Assembly (NCBI GenBank): GCA_002348045.1
Contig: DDYO01000129.1
Coordinates: 1-8,097 of the forward strand
From: Anaerolineales bacterium UBA2232
GTDB lineage: Bacteria; Chloroflexota; Anaerolineae; UBA2200
Length of the DNA: 8,097 nucleotides
Direction: 5' to 3'
A program made the translations under genes and the position numbers. Below, piece after piece: positions 1-6,146 of the stretch. The notes below the pieces were generated by a model, which ran no database searches, had not been told where the DNA came from, and saw nothing but the letters and a program-made list of their open reading frames with translations. The stretch's first letter is position 1. Every line of letters begins with the position of its first letter.

Positions 1-834
1 GGACCCAACGGCGCCGGGAAAACCACAACGATACGGCTGCTGTTGGGACTGCTCGCCCCGACTTCCGGCTCGTCGAGGGTGCTTGGTTGTGACACGGCAA
101 CCCAGGCAGACGAGATCCGCGCTCGGACGGGCGCACTCCTCGAGCATCACGGCCTGTACGAGCGAATGAGTGCTGAAGACAACCTGGAGTTCTACGGCCG
201 TATCTACCGGATGCCTGCTGCTCAGCGGCTGGCCCGCATCCGAGAGCTTCTGGAGCATATCGGGCTTTGGGAACGCCGAAAAGACCTGGTCGGGAGCTGG
301 AGCCGGGGTATGAAACAAAAGCTGGCCGTGGCGCGCACCCTGCTCGCGAAGCCCGCCCTGGTATTCCTCGACGAGCCGACTGCAGGCCTGGATCCGCTGG
401 CGTCCGTTGCCCTGCGGGAGGATCTGGAGAGCCTGGCAGGAATGGAAGGTGTGACCATTTTCCTCAATACCCACAACCTGGCAGAGGCCGAAAAGCTATG
501 CCAGCAGGTTGGGGTGATCCGCGATGGGAAGCTGCTCACCGTGGGTTCAGTGGAGGAATTGCGCCTGAACAGCGGCAACCCCAGCGCCGTGATCATCGGG
601 AGCGGTTTCAGTGAGATTGCACTGGCGGACCTCAGAACGAACCCGGATGTAAAGTCTGCTGAGGTCTCTGACCACCGCCTGACGGTCGAGTTCGCACGAT
701 CAGTGGAAATGGCGCCCATTGTGAGCCTGTTGGTGGGCAAAGGGGCACAGGTGGAGGAAGTCCGCAAAGGGCAGGCAAGCCTGGAGGATGTGTTTTTGAC
801 CCTGATGCAGGAAGAACAGGAGGTGCAGAGATGA
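1..834 (+). CDS. ABC transporter ATP-binding protein (ABC-2/NatA/DrrA-like), 5' partial
   Basis: Nucleotide-binding subunit of an ABC transporter that should power the permease encoded next to it at the cytoplasmic face of the membrane. The window opens in frame inside Walker A (GPNGAGKTT, residues 1-9 of the visible part), so the true start and roughly the first 35-40 residues lie upstream. The other ATPase landmarks follow in order: a signature motif SWSRGMKQK (about 99-107), Walker B LVFLDEP (120-126), D-loop TAGLD (127-131) and the switch histidine in NTHN (158). The Q-loop position reads LLEHHGLY, with His or Glu where Gln is common. The C-terminal extension ends with LEDVFLTLM, typical of NatA/CcmA/DrrA-type exporters. 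The stop overlaps the next start as ATGA, implying translational coupling. The substrate cannot be told from sequence; drug, lantibiotic, lipid or Na+ export are all possible. Confidence 0.97.
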   Translation, partial: GPNGAGKTTTIRLLLGLLAPTSGSSRVLGCDTATQADEIRARTGALLEHHGLYERMSAEDNLEFYGRIYRMPAAQRLARIRELLEHIGLWERRKDLVGSWSRGMKQKLAVARTLLAKPALVFLDEPTAGLDPLASVALREDLESLAGMEGVTIFLNTHNLAEAEKLCQQVGVIRDGKLLTVGSVEELRLNSGNPSAVIIGSGFSEIALADLRTNPDVKSAEVSDHRLTVEFARSVEMAPIVSLLVGKGAQVEEVRKGQASLEDVFLTLMQEEQEVQR

Positions 835-1571
835 TCACCGATATCAACACCATCTTATGGAAGGAGTTCCGAGAGCTGTTTCAGGCGCGCCAGGGCATGT
901 TCGGGCGCGGCGGCTGGATCAGCATCGCGATCATAGTTGGATTGTTGGGGGTCCTGATCCCAATCCAGGCAGGAGAAGACTGGGTAAGCAGCCCGATCCA
1001 TATGATCTGGTGGGTGTGGGTTCCGTTCTTGATGGTTACCTATATCGTCACGGACACGTTTGCTGGGGAACGCGAACGGCATTCCCTGGAAACTCTACTG
1101 GCAAGCCGCCTGCATGACAGGACGATCTTGTTCGGGAAGATCATCTCAGTCGCCCTCTACGGGTGGGGGATTGCAGTCATTGGGTCAATTGCCGGTTTGA
1201 TCACGGTGAACCTTGCGGCGGGCAAAGGGCGCCTGCTGATGTACTCAACCGAGGCGGCGCTGGGAATCCTCACCGTATCATTACTGTTCACGTTGCTCTC
1301 GTCCGTGATAGGCGTGCTGATTTCGCTGCGTTCTTCAACGGTACGGCAAGCCCAACAGGTCACGGGGCTCATTAGCCTGGTCCCGATCCTGCCGATGGTG
1401 CTTCTTGATGTCCTTCCGGACGAAGTCATCGCGAACTGGACGACCAGACTGAGCCAGGTGGATGGCAGGTTGGTCGCGTTGGTAGCGGCAGGGATCCTGG
1501 CCGCTATCGATCTCGCCTTCGTCGCTCTGGCTATGCGGCGATTTCAGAGGGCGAAGCTGATCCTGGACTGA
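831..1571 (+). CDS. ABC-2 type transporter permease
   Basis: Membrane subunit of the transporter, 246 aa with about six hydrophobic segments. These lie near residues 30-46, 58-78, 105-128, 140-166, 176-196 and 213-235. The segment after the second helix, DTFAGERERHSLETLLASRL, is the hallmark of ABC-2/NatB-type permeases (the 'GE+E..T+E.LL' cytoplasmic loop). The start codon overlaps the ATPase stop and is preceded by a strong Shine-Dalgarno AGGAGGTG at 818-825, so both subunits are probably made in stoichiometric amounts. The short cytoplasmic N-terminus (WKEFRELF) and basic C-terminus (RRFQRAKLILD) fit the family. The length is typical for a half-size permease that works as a homodimer, or as a heterodimer with another membrane protein of the operon. 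Substrate unknown. Confidence 0.94.
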   Translation: MITDINTILWKEFRELFQARQGMFGRGGWISIAIIVGLLGVLIPIQAGEDWVSSPIHMIWWVWVPFLMVTYIVTDTFAGERERHSLETLLASRLHDRTILFGKIISVALYGWGIAVIGSIAGLITVNLAAGKGRLLMYSTEAALGILTVSLLFTLLSSVIGVLISLRSSTVRQAQQVTGLISLVPILPMVLLDVLPDEVIANWTTRLSQVDGRLVALVAAGILAAIDLAFVALAMRRFQRAKLILD

Positions 1572-1586
1572 AGAATCAGCTGTTTC

Positions 1587-2210
1587 GTGAGACCCATGAG
1601 AACGATAGTGCTCGCATCACTAACCCATAGGCGCCTGATCATCCGGTTTGCTGCCGCCTGGCTGATCGGGACCATTGTCCTGTTTGCCGCCTGGTTGGTC
1701 AGTGATACCTGGCTGCCGGACGGTTTCTTCCGGTTTCTCCCCGGAATGGCCATCTCTCCTGTCGGGTGCGACATCGGGTCGCTCTCCGAAACCATCAAGA
1801 CGTTTCTATGGAATCTGGTGCTCACCGGCGGACTTTGTGCTGCTGCGAGCTTGTGCTCCGTTGGCCGCTTTCCATACGGTTACGTTGTCCCGTGGCTCCT
1901 GTATGGGATCTACGGAGGTATGCTGGGCACGGATTCCTTCCTCTGCAGCAACCCGCTCGATTCAGTGGGGCTAGATTTCTCCATCCTGTGGACAAGAGCC
2001 GGATTCCGGGAGATTACAGGCTACTTACTCATCCCGACAGCCGTGGCGAACCAGTATCTGTGGCGGCAGAGGTCCTTTTGGTCTACCCGGGTTGACAGAG
2101 TACGCCACTGGTCGGAGTTCGACATCTCCTGGGAGACAGTTATCGGCCTATTGGCAGCGGTTGGCCTCATCGCCTGGGGAGCGATCGAGGAAGTGTTTGA
2201 CTTCATTTGA
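1587..2210 (+). CDS. hypothetical integral membrane protein, 207 aa
   Basis: I do not recognise this protein as a named family. It has a basic N-terminus (THRRLIIR) followed by hydrophobic stretches near residues 18-40, 72-95, 99-114, 144-158 and 181-203, so four or five membrane spans are likely. The central block from FLWNLVLTGG to GMLGTDSF, with a helix-breaking FPYGY, has a faint look of SpoIIM-like membrane proteins, but I would not assign it on that basis. The gene starts 15 nt after the permease stop, on the same strand. The start is uncertain: GTG 1587 or ATG 1596, neither with a good Shine-Dalgarno sequence, so translation may depend on coupling to the permease. Position suggests an accessory membrane component of the ABC transporter or an immunity-type protein; this is inference. 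Confidence 0.78.
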   Translation: MRPMRTIVLASLTHRRLIIRFAAAWLIGTIVLFAAWLVSDTWLPDGFFRFLPGMAISPVGCDIGSLSETIKTFLWNLVLTGGLCAAASLCSVGRFPYGYVVPWLLYGIYGGMLGTDSFLCSNPLDSVGLDFSILWTRAGFREITGYLLIPTAVANQYLWRQRSFWSTRVDRVRHWSEFDISWETVIGLLAAVGLIAWGAIEEVFDFI

Positions 2211-2247
2211 AGCGCTCGACAACGGAAGGGCCGGTCTGGTGGAACGT

Positions 2248-2254
2248 AAGGAGG
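2248..2254 (+). promoter_or_regulatory. Shine-Dalgarno of the 259-aa membrane protein gene
   Basis: AAGGAGG lies 7 nt before the GTG at 2262. This near-perfect site fixes the non-ATG start of the downstream gene. Confidence 0.85.
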
Positions 2255-2261
2255 GACATCC

Positions 2262-3041
2262 GTGAGGACCCATTGCTCCAGGATCAGAAACACCGGAACG
2301 CTGCTCATTCGCAAGAATGAAAGCCGGGATCTCGCCATCTCAAGGTTAACCTTGCAGATCGGGTTGTGGACGTCTGGGTTCCTGACGCTCCTGGGCACTA
2401 CCTACCTGGTGATCCTGGTGGGAGTTCCATCGATGGATGCTCTGATAGCCATGCCGCCCAGCAGCCCACGTGCGCTATGGGCCGGCCTTGACACCCTTCT
2501 CTCAGCAGTTGGGCTGGTCATTCTGATGGCATGCATTTGCCATTCCGCTGCTCCGCACAAGAAGGTCCTGGGCCAGATCGGGTTTGGGTTCACGATCCTT
2601 TTTTCTGGCGTAGTGTGTAACAACCGCTTTGCTCAGCTCACCGTCATCCGCCATAGCTTCATGCTTGCCGATGCCACCGATCTGGACCGGTTTCTGCCCT
2701 ACGGCTCTCGTTCAGTCTTTTTCGCATTGGAGATGCTGGGCTGGGGTGGCTTTTTTAGCTTGGCAGCCTTCACGATTGCTCCTCTGTTCACCAAGGGTAG
2801 GCTGGAACGCTGCATCGCGGGGATGTTACTTCTCTACGGTGTCCTCGGCACTACCTCTGTTCTGGGCTATGGACTGGGGAGCCAGATCGTCATGATAGGT
2901 TACGTCGCATGGGGGCCAGTTTTAGGGATAGCAGTCGCCCTGTTAGGAATCCTGTTCTGGCGTGATTACCGCACTCTGCGGAAAAACGGCCAGTTGATGC
3001 GGCGTCTGCGAGATCCAAGCGCTCGCGGGAGGTTAGCGTGA
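2262..3041 (+). CDS. hypothetical six-span membrane protein, 259 aa
   Basis: No named family recognised. About 30 hydrophilic, Arg-rich residues at the N-terminus are followed by six predicted membrane spans near residues 32-56, 76-95, 104-121, 155-173, 184-203 and 207-229. A basic cytoplasmic tail follows (WRDYRTLRKNGQLMRRLRD). The loop between spans 3 and 4 carries the most distinctive stretch, RHSFMLADATDLDRFLPYGS, which probably faces outside and may be a conserved family signature. The GTG start is supported by a strong Shine-Dalgarno at 2248-2254. The gene lies 51 nt after the 207-aa membrane protein gene, on the same strand, so it probably belongs to the ABC transporter operon and closes it. 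A sensor, immunity or transporter-accessory role is possible but unproven. Confidence 0.88.
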   Translation: MRTHCSRIRNTGTLLIRKNESRDLAISRLTLQIGLWTSGFLTLLGTTYLVILVGVPSMDALIAMPPSSPRALWAGLDTLLSAVGLVILMACICHSAAPHKKVLGQIGFGFTILFSGVVCNNRFAQLTVIRHSFMLADATDLDRFLPYGSRSVFFALEMLGWGGFFSLAAFTIAPLFTKGRLERCIAGMLLLYGVLGTTSVLGYGLGSQIVMIGYVAWGPVLGIAVALLGILFWRDYRTLRKNGQLMRRLRDPSARGRLA

Positions 3042-3046
3042 GGACC

Positions 3047-3079
3047 TACGGGGACGGCGCTGTTGCGGCTGTCCCCGTA
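3047..3079. repeat. 12-bp inverted repeat before the LAL regulator gene
   Basis: TACGGGGACGGC (3047-3058) and GCTGTCCCCGTA (3068-3079) are inverted copies with one G-T wobble and a 9-nt loop. The right arm overlaps the -35 box of the promoter predicted here. No T-run follows, so a canonical intrinsic terminator for the membrane-protein operon is unlikely. An operator, or a weak or rho-assisted terminator, fits better. Confidence 0.7.
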
Positions 3080-3091
3080 CGCGCGTATAAT
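3063..3091 (+). promoter_or_regulatory. sigma-70-like promoter for the LAL regulator gene
   Basis: A perfect -10 box TATAAT (3086-3091) lies exactly 17 nt after TTGCGG (3063-3068; 4 of 6 matches to TTGACA). The expected transcription start is near 3098, giving a leader of about 45 nt before the GTG at 3144. This argues that the TTG at 3063 is part of the promoter and not a start codon. Confidence 0.65.
3078..3087. promoter_or_regulatory. 10-bp perfect palindrome inside the promoter (possible operator)
   Basis: TACGCGCGTA is its own reverse complement. It lies between the -35 and -10 boxes and touches the first bases of TATAAT. A regulator bound here would block RNA polymerase. Short CG-rich palindromes also arise by chance, so this is only a candidate. 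Confidence 0.35.
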
Positions 3092-3128
3092 AGGGGTACT
3101 CGCTCACCTGGTCGGTCGGAGCGTTCGA

Positions 3129-3135
3129 GGGGAGG
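3129..3135 (+). promoter_or_regulatory. Shine-Dalgarno that sets the LAL start
   Basis: GGGGAGG lies 8 nt before the in-frame GTG at 3144. It decides between this start and the in-frame TTG at 3063, which has no ribosome site and sits in the -35 box. Confidence 0.8.
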
Positions 3136-3143
3136 TGTACCCC

Positions 3144-5921
3144 GTGCCGGAGACGGCCTCGACTGCCGGCTCACCTGCAGCACATTGGCAGGGCATCCCG
3201 CTCCTGGCCACCAAGCTCCACGTCCCGGCGCCGCGCCCCACCCTTGTGGTCCGCCAGCGGTTGCTGACGGCGCTCGACGAGGGCCTGCACAACCGGCTTG
3301 TGCTCCTGTCGGCCCCTGCCGGCTTCGGCAAGACCACGCTGGTCGCAGCCGGGGCTCCCCGCGCCGGAATGCCCGTGGCCTGGCTGTCCCTCGACAAGAA
3401 CGATAACCAGATAGGGCGCTTCCTGAGTTATCTGGTCGCCACCCTACAACAGGCTGATCACACGGTCGGGAACGAGGCCGCACAACTGCTGGTGGCGTCA
3501 GAGCAAACATCGCCCGATACAATACTGACCAGCCTCATCAATGATCTGGACATCGCCAATAGGGATATGGTCCTGGTGTTGGACGATTACCAGTCCATAA
3601 GCAGCCCGGAAGTGCATGAGGCAGTGGCGTTTCTGCTCGAGCACTGCCCGCATACGTTTCATCTTGTGATCGCTACACGTTCCGACCCTCCGCTTCCTCT
3701 GGCCCGGCTGCGAGCGCGCGGCCTGACGGTTGAGCTCCGGTCCGCCGACCTTGGCTTCACTGAGCCCGAGGCAGCCCAGTTCCTGAACGAGGCCATGGGC
3801 CTCCACCTGGATGCCGGATCGGTCGCGGCGCTCGAGGCACGCACCGAGGGCTGGATTGCCGGCCTGCAGATGGCGGCGCTCTCTATGCGCGGTCGTGAGG
3901 ATGTCACAGGGTTTATCGAGGGATTCTCAGGCACGAATCGCTACATTCTGGACTATCTGCTGGAGGAGGTCCTGGCCAACCAGTCGCCGGAGGTCCAGCG
4001 TTTTCTTCTGTGTACGTCGATTCTGGAGCGCCTGACTGCTCCCCTGTGTGACGCGCTTCTAAAGAATGAAGGCGGAAGGATGAAGGATGAAGCAGGACAA
4101 CCCTCTACCATCCTTCATCCTTCATCTTTCATCCTTGACTATCTGGAACGGGCGAATCTGTTCCTGGTACCCCTGGACGACGAGCGGAACTGGTATCGCT
4201 ACCACCAACTGTTCAGTGATCTTCTCCGGGCCCGATTGCAGCAGACACAGCATGAGCTCCTGCCTGTCTTGCATGCACGAGCTGTCGACTGGTGTGAGGG
4301 CCACGGGCTAGCCACGGAGGCGGTAGATCATGCACTCGCCGGAAAGGATTGGAGCCGCGCAGCGCGTCTGATTGAGCAACAGGCCATGAGCAGCATGACC
4401 GGCGAATCCGTGACGACACTCATCTCCTGGCTGGAGACCATGCCGGATGAGCACCTCCATGGCCGGCCCTGGCTGGGCGTCTACAGGGCCTGGTCCCTGA
4501 TCCTGGGCTGTCAGCCACGCGGGGTGGAGGAGCTGCTGCAGCACGCCGAACAGCACCTGCAGGGCCCGGACGGGTCGATGGGCAACCGGGATGTGTTGGG
4601 CAACATCGCTATGATCCGCGCCTATCTGGCCCTTTTCGCTGGAGACACAGAGGGTGTTGCCGAGCAGGTGTCCCTAGCTGACGAGCTGTTGCCTGACAGC
4701 GATCGAGTGATCCGCTCCGACGTGCAATGGGTTCTCGGTTTCCCGCCCTACTTGCGCGGAGACCTGGTCAGTGCGGTGGAGGCCTGGCACAAGGCACGGA
4801 AGTACAGTATTGACGTGGGAAACCCGCACATCGCTGTCGCGGCGATACGCCACCTGGCTCATATAGACTGCATACGGGGTCGTCTGCGAGCCGCAGTGGA
4901 GCTGTATCAGGAGGCTCTCGGTCTAGCTGCTGAGCGCGGCTGGCAGCACTCACGTTTGACAAGCGCTGTGAAGAAAGACTTGGCCGATGTGTACCGTGAG
5001 CGTAACGAGTTCCCTATGGCTCCGACACTAGCCTATGAGGCTGTTGACGAGTGCGAGCGCTACGGGAGCCCCAGTAATCTGGCCATGGCCCAAGGTACCC
5101 TGGCACACGTCCTCTGTGCACAGGGAAAGTGGGACGATGCCTGCCATGCCCTGGATAAGGCAATGCAACTCTGCCGCAGCCATGCAACGTACCCAGGGGT
5201 ACGAAGCCGGGTCGAGTCCTGCCAGGTGCGATTCTGGCTGAAGGTAGGAGACCTTTCTTCTGCTCTGCGTTGGGTTGACGACAACCATCTTTACCCAGAC
5301 GATGTGCCGGCGTTTCGACTGGAACAGGATCACATAACTCTGGCCCACGTGCTCCTTGCTCAGGATCAATGCGGGAAAGCGGCGGCGCTCTTGGCGCGGC
5401 TGGACGATGCAGCCAAGGCCGGAGGTCGAGTGGGTAGCCGGATCGAGATCCTGGCTTTGCTGGCTCAGGCGCTGCAGTCGTGTGGTGATACACGCGCTGC
5501 CCTTTCTGCTGTGTCAGAGGCCCTCGCCCTGGCTGAGCCAGAGGGCTATGTGCGAGTCTTCCTGGACAAAGGTCAGCCAGCGCAGATGCTGCTCGCTCGG
5601 TGGCTGGCCCGTGCCAGCGCCGGCTCTCTGCGCGACTACGCGATCCGCTTGCTCTCGCGCTTCGATGCCGAACCGCATGCGGTCACGGTAGCCAAGGACA
5701 AGGCCTCCTCGGCCGGCGACCTGGTCGAGCCATTGAGCCAGCGCGAGCTGGAGGTCCTCCACCTCATGGCCCTCGGCACGACCAATCAGGGGATCGCCGA
5801 GCAGCTCATTGTGGCCGCGGGCACCGTCAAGGCCCACACCTCCAGCATCTATCGCAAGCTCGATGTCGCAAACCGGACCGAGGCGGTAGCGCGCGCCAGG
5901 CAACTCGGTATCCTCCCCTAA
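3144..5921 (+). CDS. LAL/MalT-like LuxR-family transcriptional regulator
   Basis: Large ATP-binding LuxR-type activator (STAND ATPase), 925 aa from the GTG start; E. coli MalT is about 900 aa. The N-terminus (LLATKLHVPAPRP, residues 20-32) is the standard LAL opening. Walker A is APAGFGKTT (57-65) and Walker B is VLVLDD (143-148). The winged-helix landmark NWYRYHQLF lies at 349-357. Residues of about 420-850 are an Ala/Leu-rich helical repeat region like the MalT TPR domain, where an inducer is normally sensed. The C-terminus (about 864-925) is a LuxR/GerE HTH, from LSQRELEVL through AGTVKAHTSSIYRKL to the end. A 24-residue block (about 308-331, between the NTPase region and the NWYRYHQLF motif) is encoded by a palindromic repeat and is probably an insertion. 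The gene has its own promoter. By position it could control the upstream ABC operon or the downstream oxidoreductase; its target and inducer are unknown. Confidence 0.97.
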   Translation: MPETASTAGSPAAHWQGIPLLATKLHVPAPRPTLVVRQRLLTALDEGLHNRLVLLSAPAGFGKTTLVAAGAPRAGMPVAWLSLDKNDNQIGRFLSYLVATLQQADHTVGNEAAQLLVASEQTSPDTILTSLINDLDIANRDMVLVLDDYQSISSPEVHEAVAFLLEHCPHTFHLVIATRSDPPLPLARLRARGLTVELRSADLGFTEPEAAQFLNEAMGLHLDAGSVAALEARTEGWIAGLQMAALSMRGREDVTGFIEGFSGTNRYILDYLLEEVLANQSPEVQRFLLCTSILERLTAPLCDALLKNEGGRMKDEAGQPSTILHPSSFILDYLERANLFLVPLDDERNWYRYHQLFSDLLRARLQQTQHELLPVLHARAVDWCEGHGLATEAVDHALAGKDWSRAARLIEQQAMSSMTGESVTTLISWLETMPDEHLHGRPWLGVYRAWSLILGCQPRGVEELLQHAEQHLQGPDGSMGNRDVLGNIAMIRAYLALFAGDTEGVAEQVSLADELLPDSDRVIRSDVQWVLGFPPYLRGDLVSAVEAWHKARKYSIDVGNPHIAVAAIRHLAHIDCIRGRLRAAVELYQEALGLAAERGWQHSRLTSAVKKDLADVYRERNEFPMAPTLAYEAVDECERYGSPSNLAMAQGTLAHVLCAQGKWDDACHALDKAMQLCRSHATYPGVRSRVESCQVRFWLKVGDLSSALRWVDDNHLYPDDVPAFRLEQDHITLAHVLLAQDQCGKAAALLARLDDAAKAGGRVGSRIEILALLAQALQSCGDTRAALSAVSEALALAEPEGYVRVFLDKGQPAQMLLARWLARASAGSLRDYAIRLLSRFDAEPHAVTVAKDKASSAGDLVEPLSQRELEVLHLMALGTTNQGIAEQLIVAAGTVKAHTSSIYRKLDVANRTEAVARARQLGILP
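4075..4136. repeat. palindromic 7-nt-period repeat inserted in the LAL coding region
   Basis: Tandem GAAGGAT units on the left (from 4075) face tandem ATCCTTC units on the right (4110, 4117, 4124 with one change, and 4131). The arms 4075-4092 and 4113-4130 pair over 18 bp with a single G-T wobble around a 20-nt loop. The reading frame stays open, giving GRMKDE on one side and ILHPSSFIL on the other. Peptides such as HPSSFIL recur as translations of dispersed repeats in some bacterial genomes (from memory, not checked). This supports a mobile palindromic element tolerated in frame at a domain junction. Confidence 0.8.
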
Positions 5922-5941
5922 TCTCCTCAGTCATCGTGCAG

Positions 5942-5995
5942 GTAGACGTGTTTACCAGCAAACGTGTCTACTGGTAGACACGTTTACAAGTAAAC
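5942..5995. promoter_or_regulatory. array of seven alternating hexamer half-sites (multi-dimer operator)
   Basis: Seven hexamers, each separated by exactly 2 nt, alternate in orientation with an 8-bp period: GTAGAC 5942, GTTTAC 5950, GCAAAC 5958 (one mismatch), GTCTAC 5966, GTAGAC 5974, GTTTAC 5982 and GTAAAC 5990. The half-site is GTARAC. Every neighbouring pair forms a 14-bp palindrome, and 5960-5971 with 5974-5985 is a perfect 12-bp inverted repeat. No T-run follows, so this is not a clear terminator for the LAL gene. The 54-bp block lies 151 nt before the oxidoreductase start and probably binds several TetR-type or similar dimers that control that gene. No cognate repressor gene is in the window. 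Confidence 0.75.
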
Positions 5996-6127
5996 CCGGC
6001 AAATAAACCTCGGTTATCCCCTTTGGCAGATGCGGGCCTCCTCGCCGCGCGCTAGACTACGAGCAGATCGTGGTGAGAAGGGCTGCCTCGCCCGGACACT
6101 ACGAGGCTCCGATAGGAGACCATCGCG

Positions 6128-6142
6128 ATGCAAGGGAGGTGA
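6128..6142 (+). other. possible 4-codon leader ORF (MQGR)
   Basis: ATG 6128 is preceded by AGGAG (6114-6118) with 9 nt spacing and stops at TGA 6140-6142, 4 nt before the oxidoreductase ATG. Its last codons contain that gene's Shine-Dalgarno. It could act in translational coupling, or be chance. Confidence 0.3.
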
Positions 6143-6146
6143 GGAG

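Noticed and set aside
3063..3143. TTG start giving a 952-aa LAL protein
   Set aside because: The TTG lies in the predicted -35 box and has no ribosome site, and the 27 extra residues precede the normal LAL N-terminus. The GTG at 3144 has GGGGAGG at 8 nt.
3046..3522. 158-aa ORF on the minus strand
   Set aside because: Shadow of the LAL gene in GC-rich DNA, with low-complexity Arg/Pro/Gly content, and it overlaps the promoter.
4075..4136. CRISPR-like or minisatellite array
   Set aside because: The units are 7 nt without spacers and form one inverted pair within an open reading frame, so a palindromic repeat element fits and CRISPR does not.
5014..5493. 159-aa ORF on the minus strand
   Set aside because: Lies fully within the helical repeat region of the LAL gene, is Pro/Arg-rich, has no recognised motif and no ribosome site.
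5960..5985. 12-bp perfect inverted repeat as an intrinsic terminator of the LAL gene
   Set aside because: No T-run follows, and the arms are part of a longer regular array of half-sites, which an operator explains better. A secondary terminator role is not excluded.
6030..6146. 39-residue N-terminal extension of the oxidoreductase
   Set aside because: It is Arg-rich and lies before the FMN-binding first strand. The ATG at 6147 has a strong Shine-Dalgarno.
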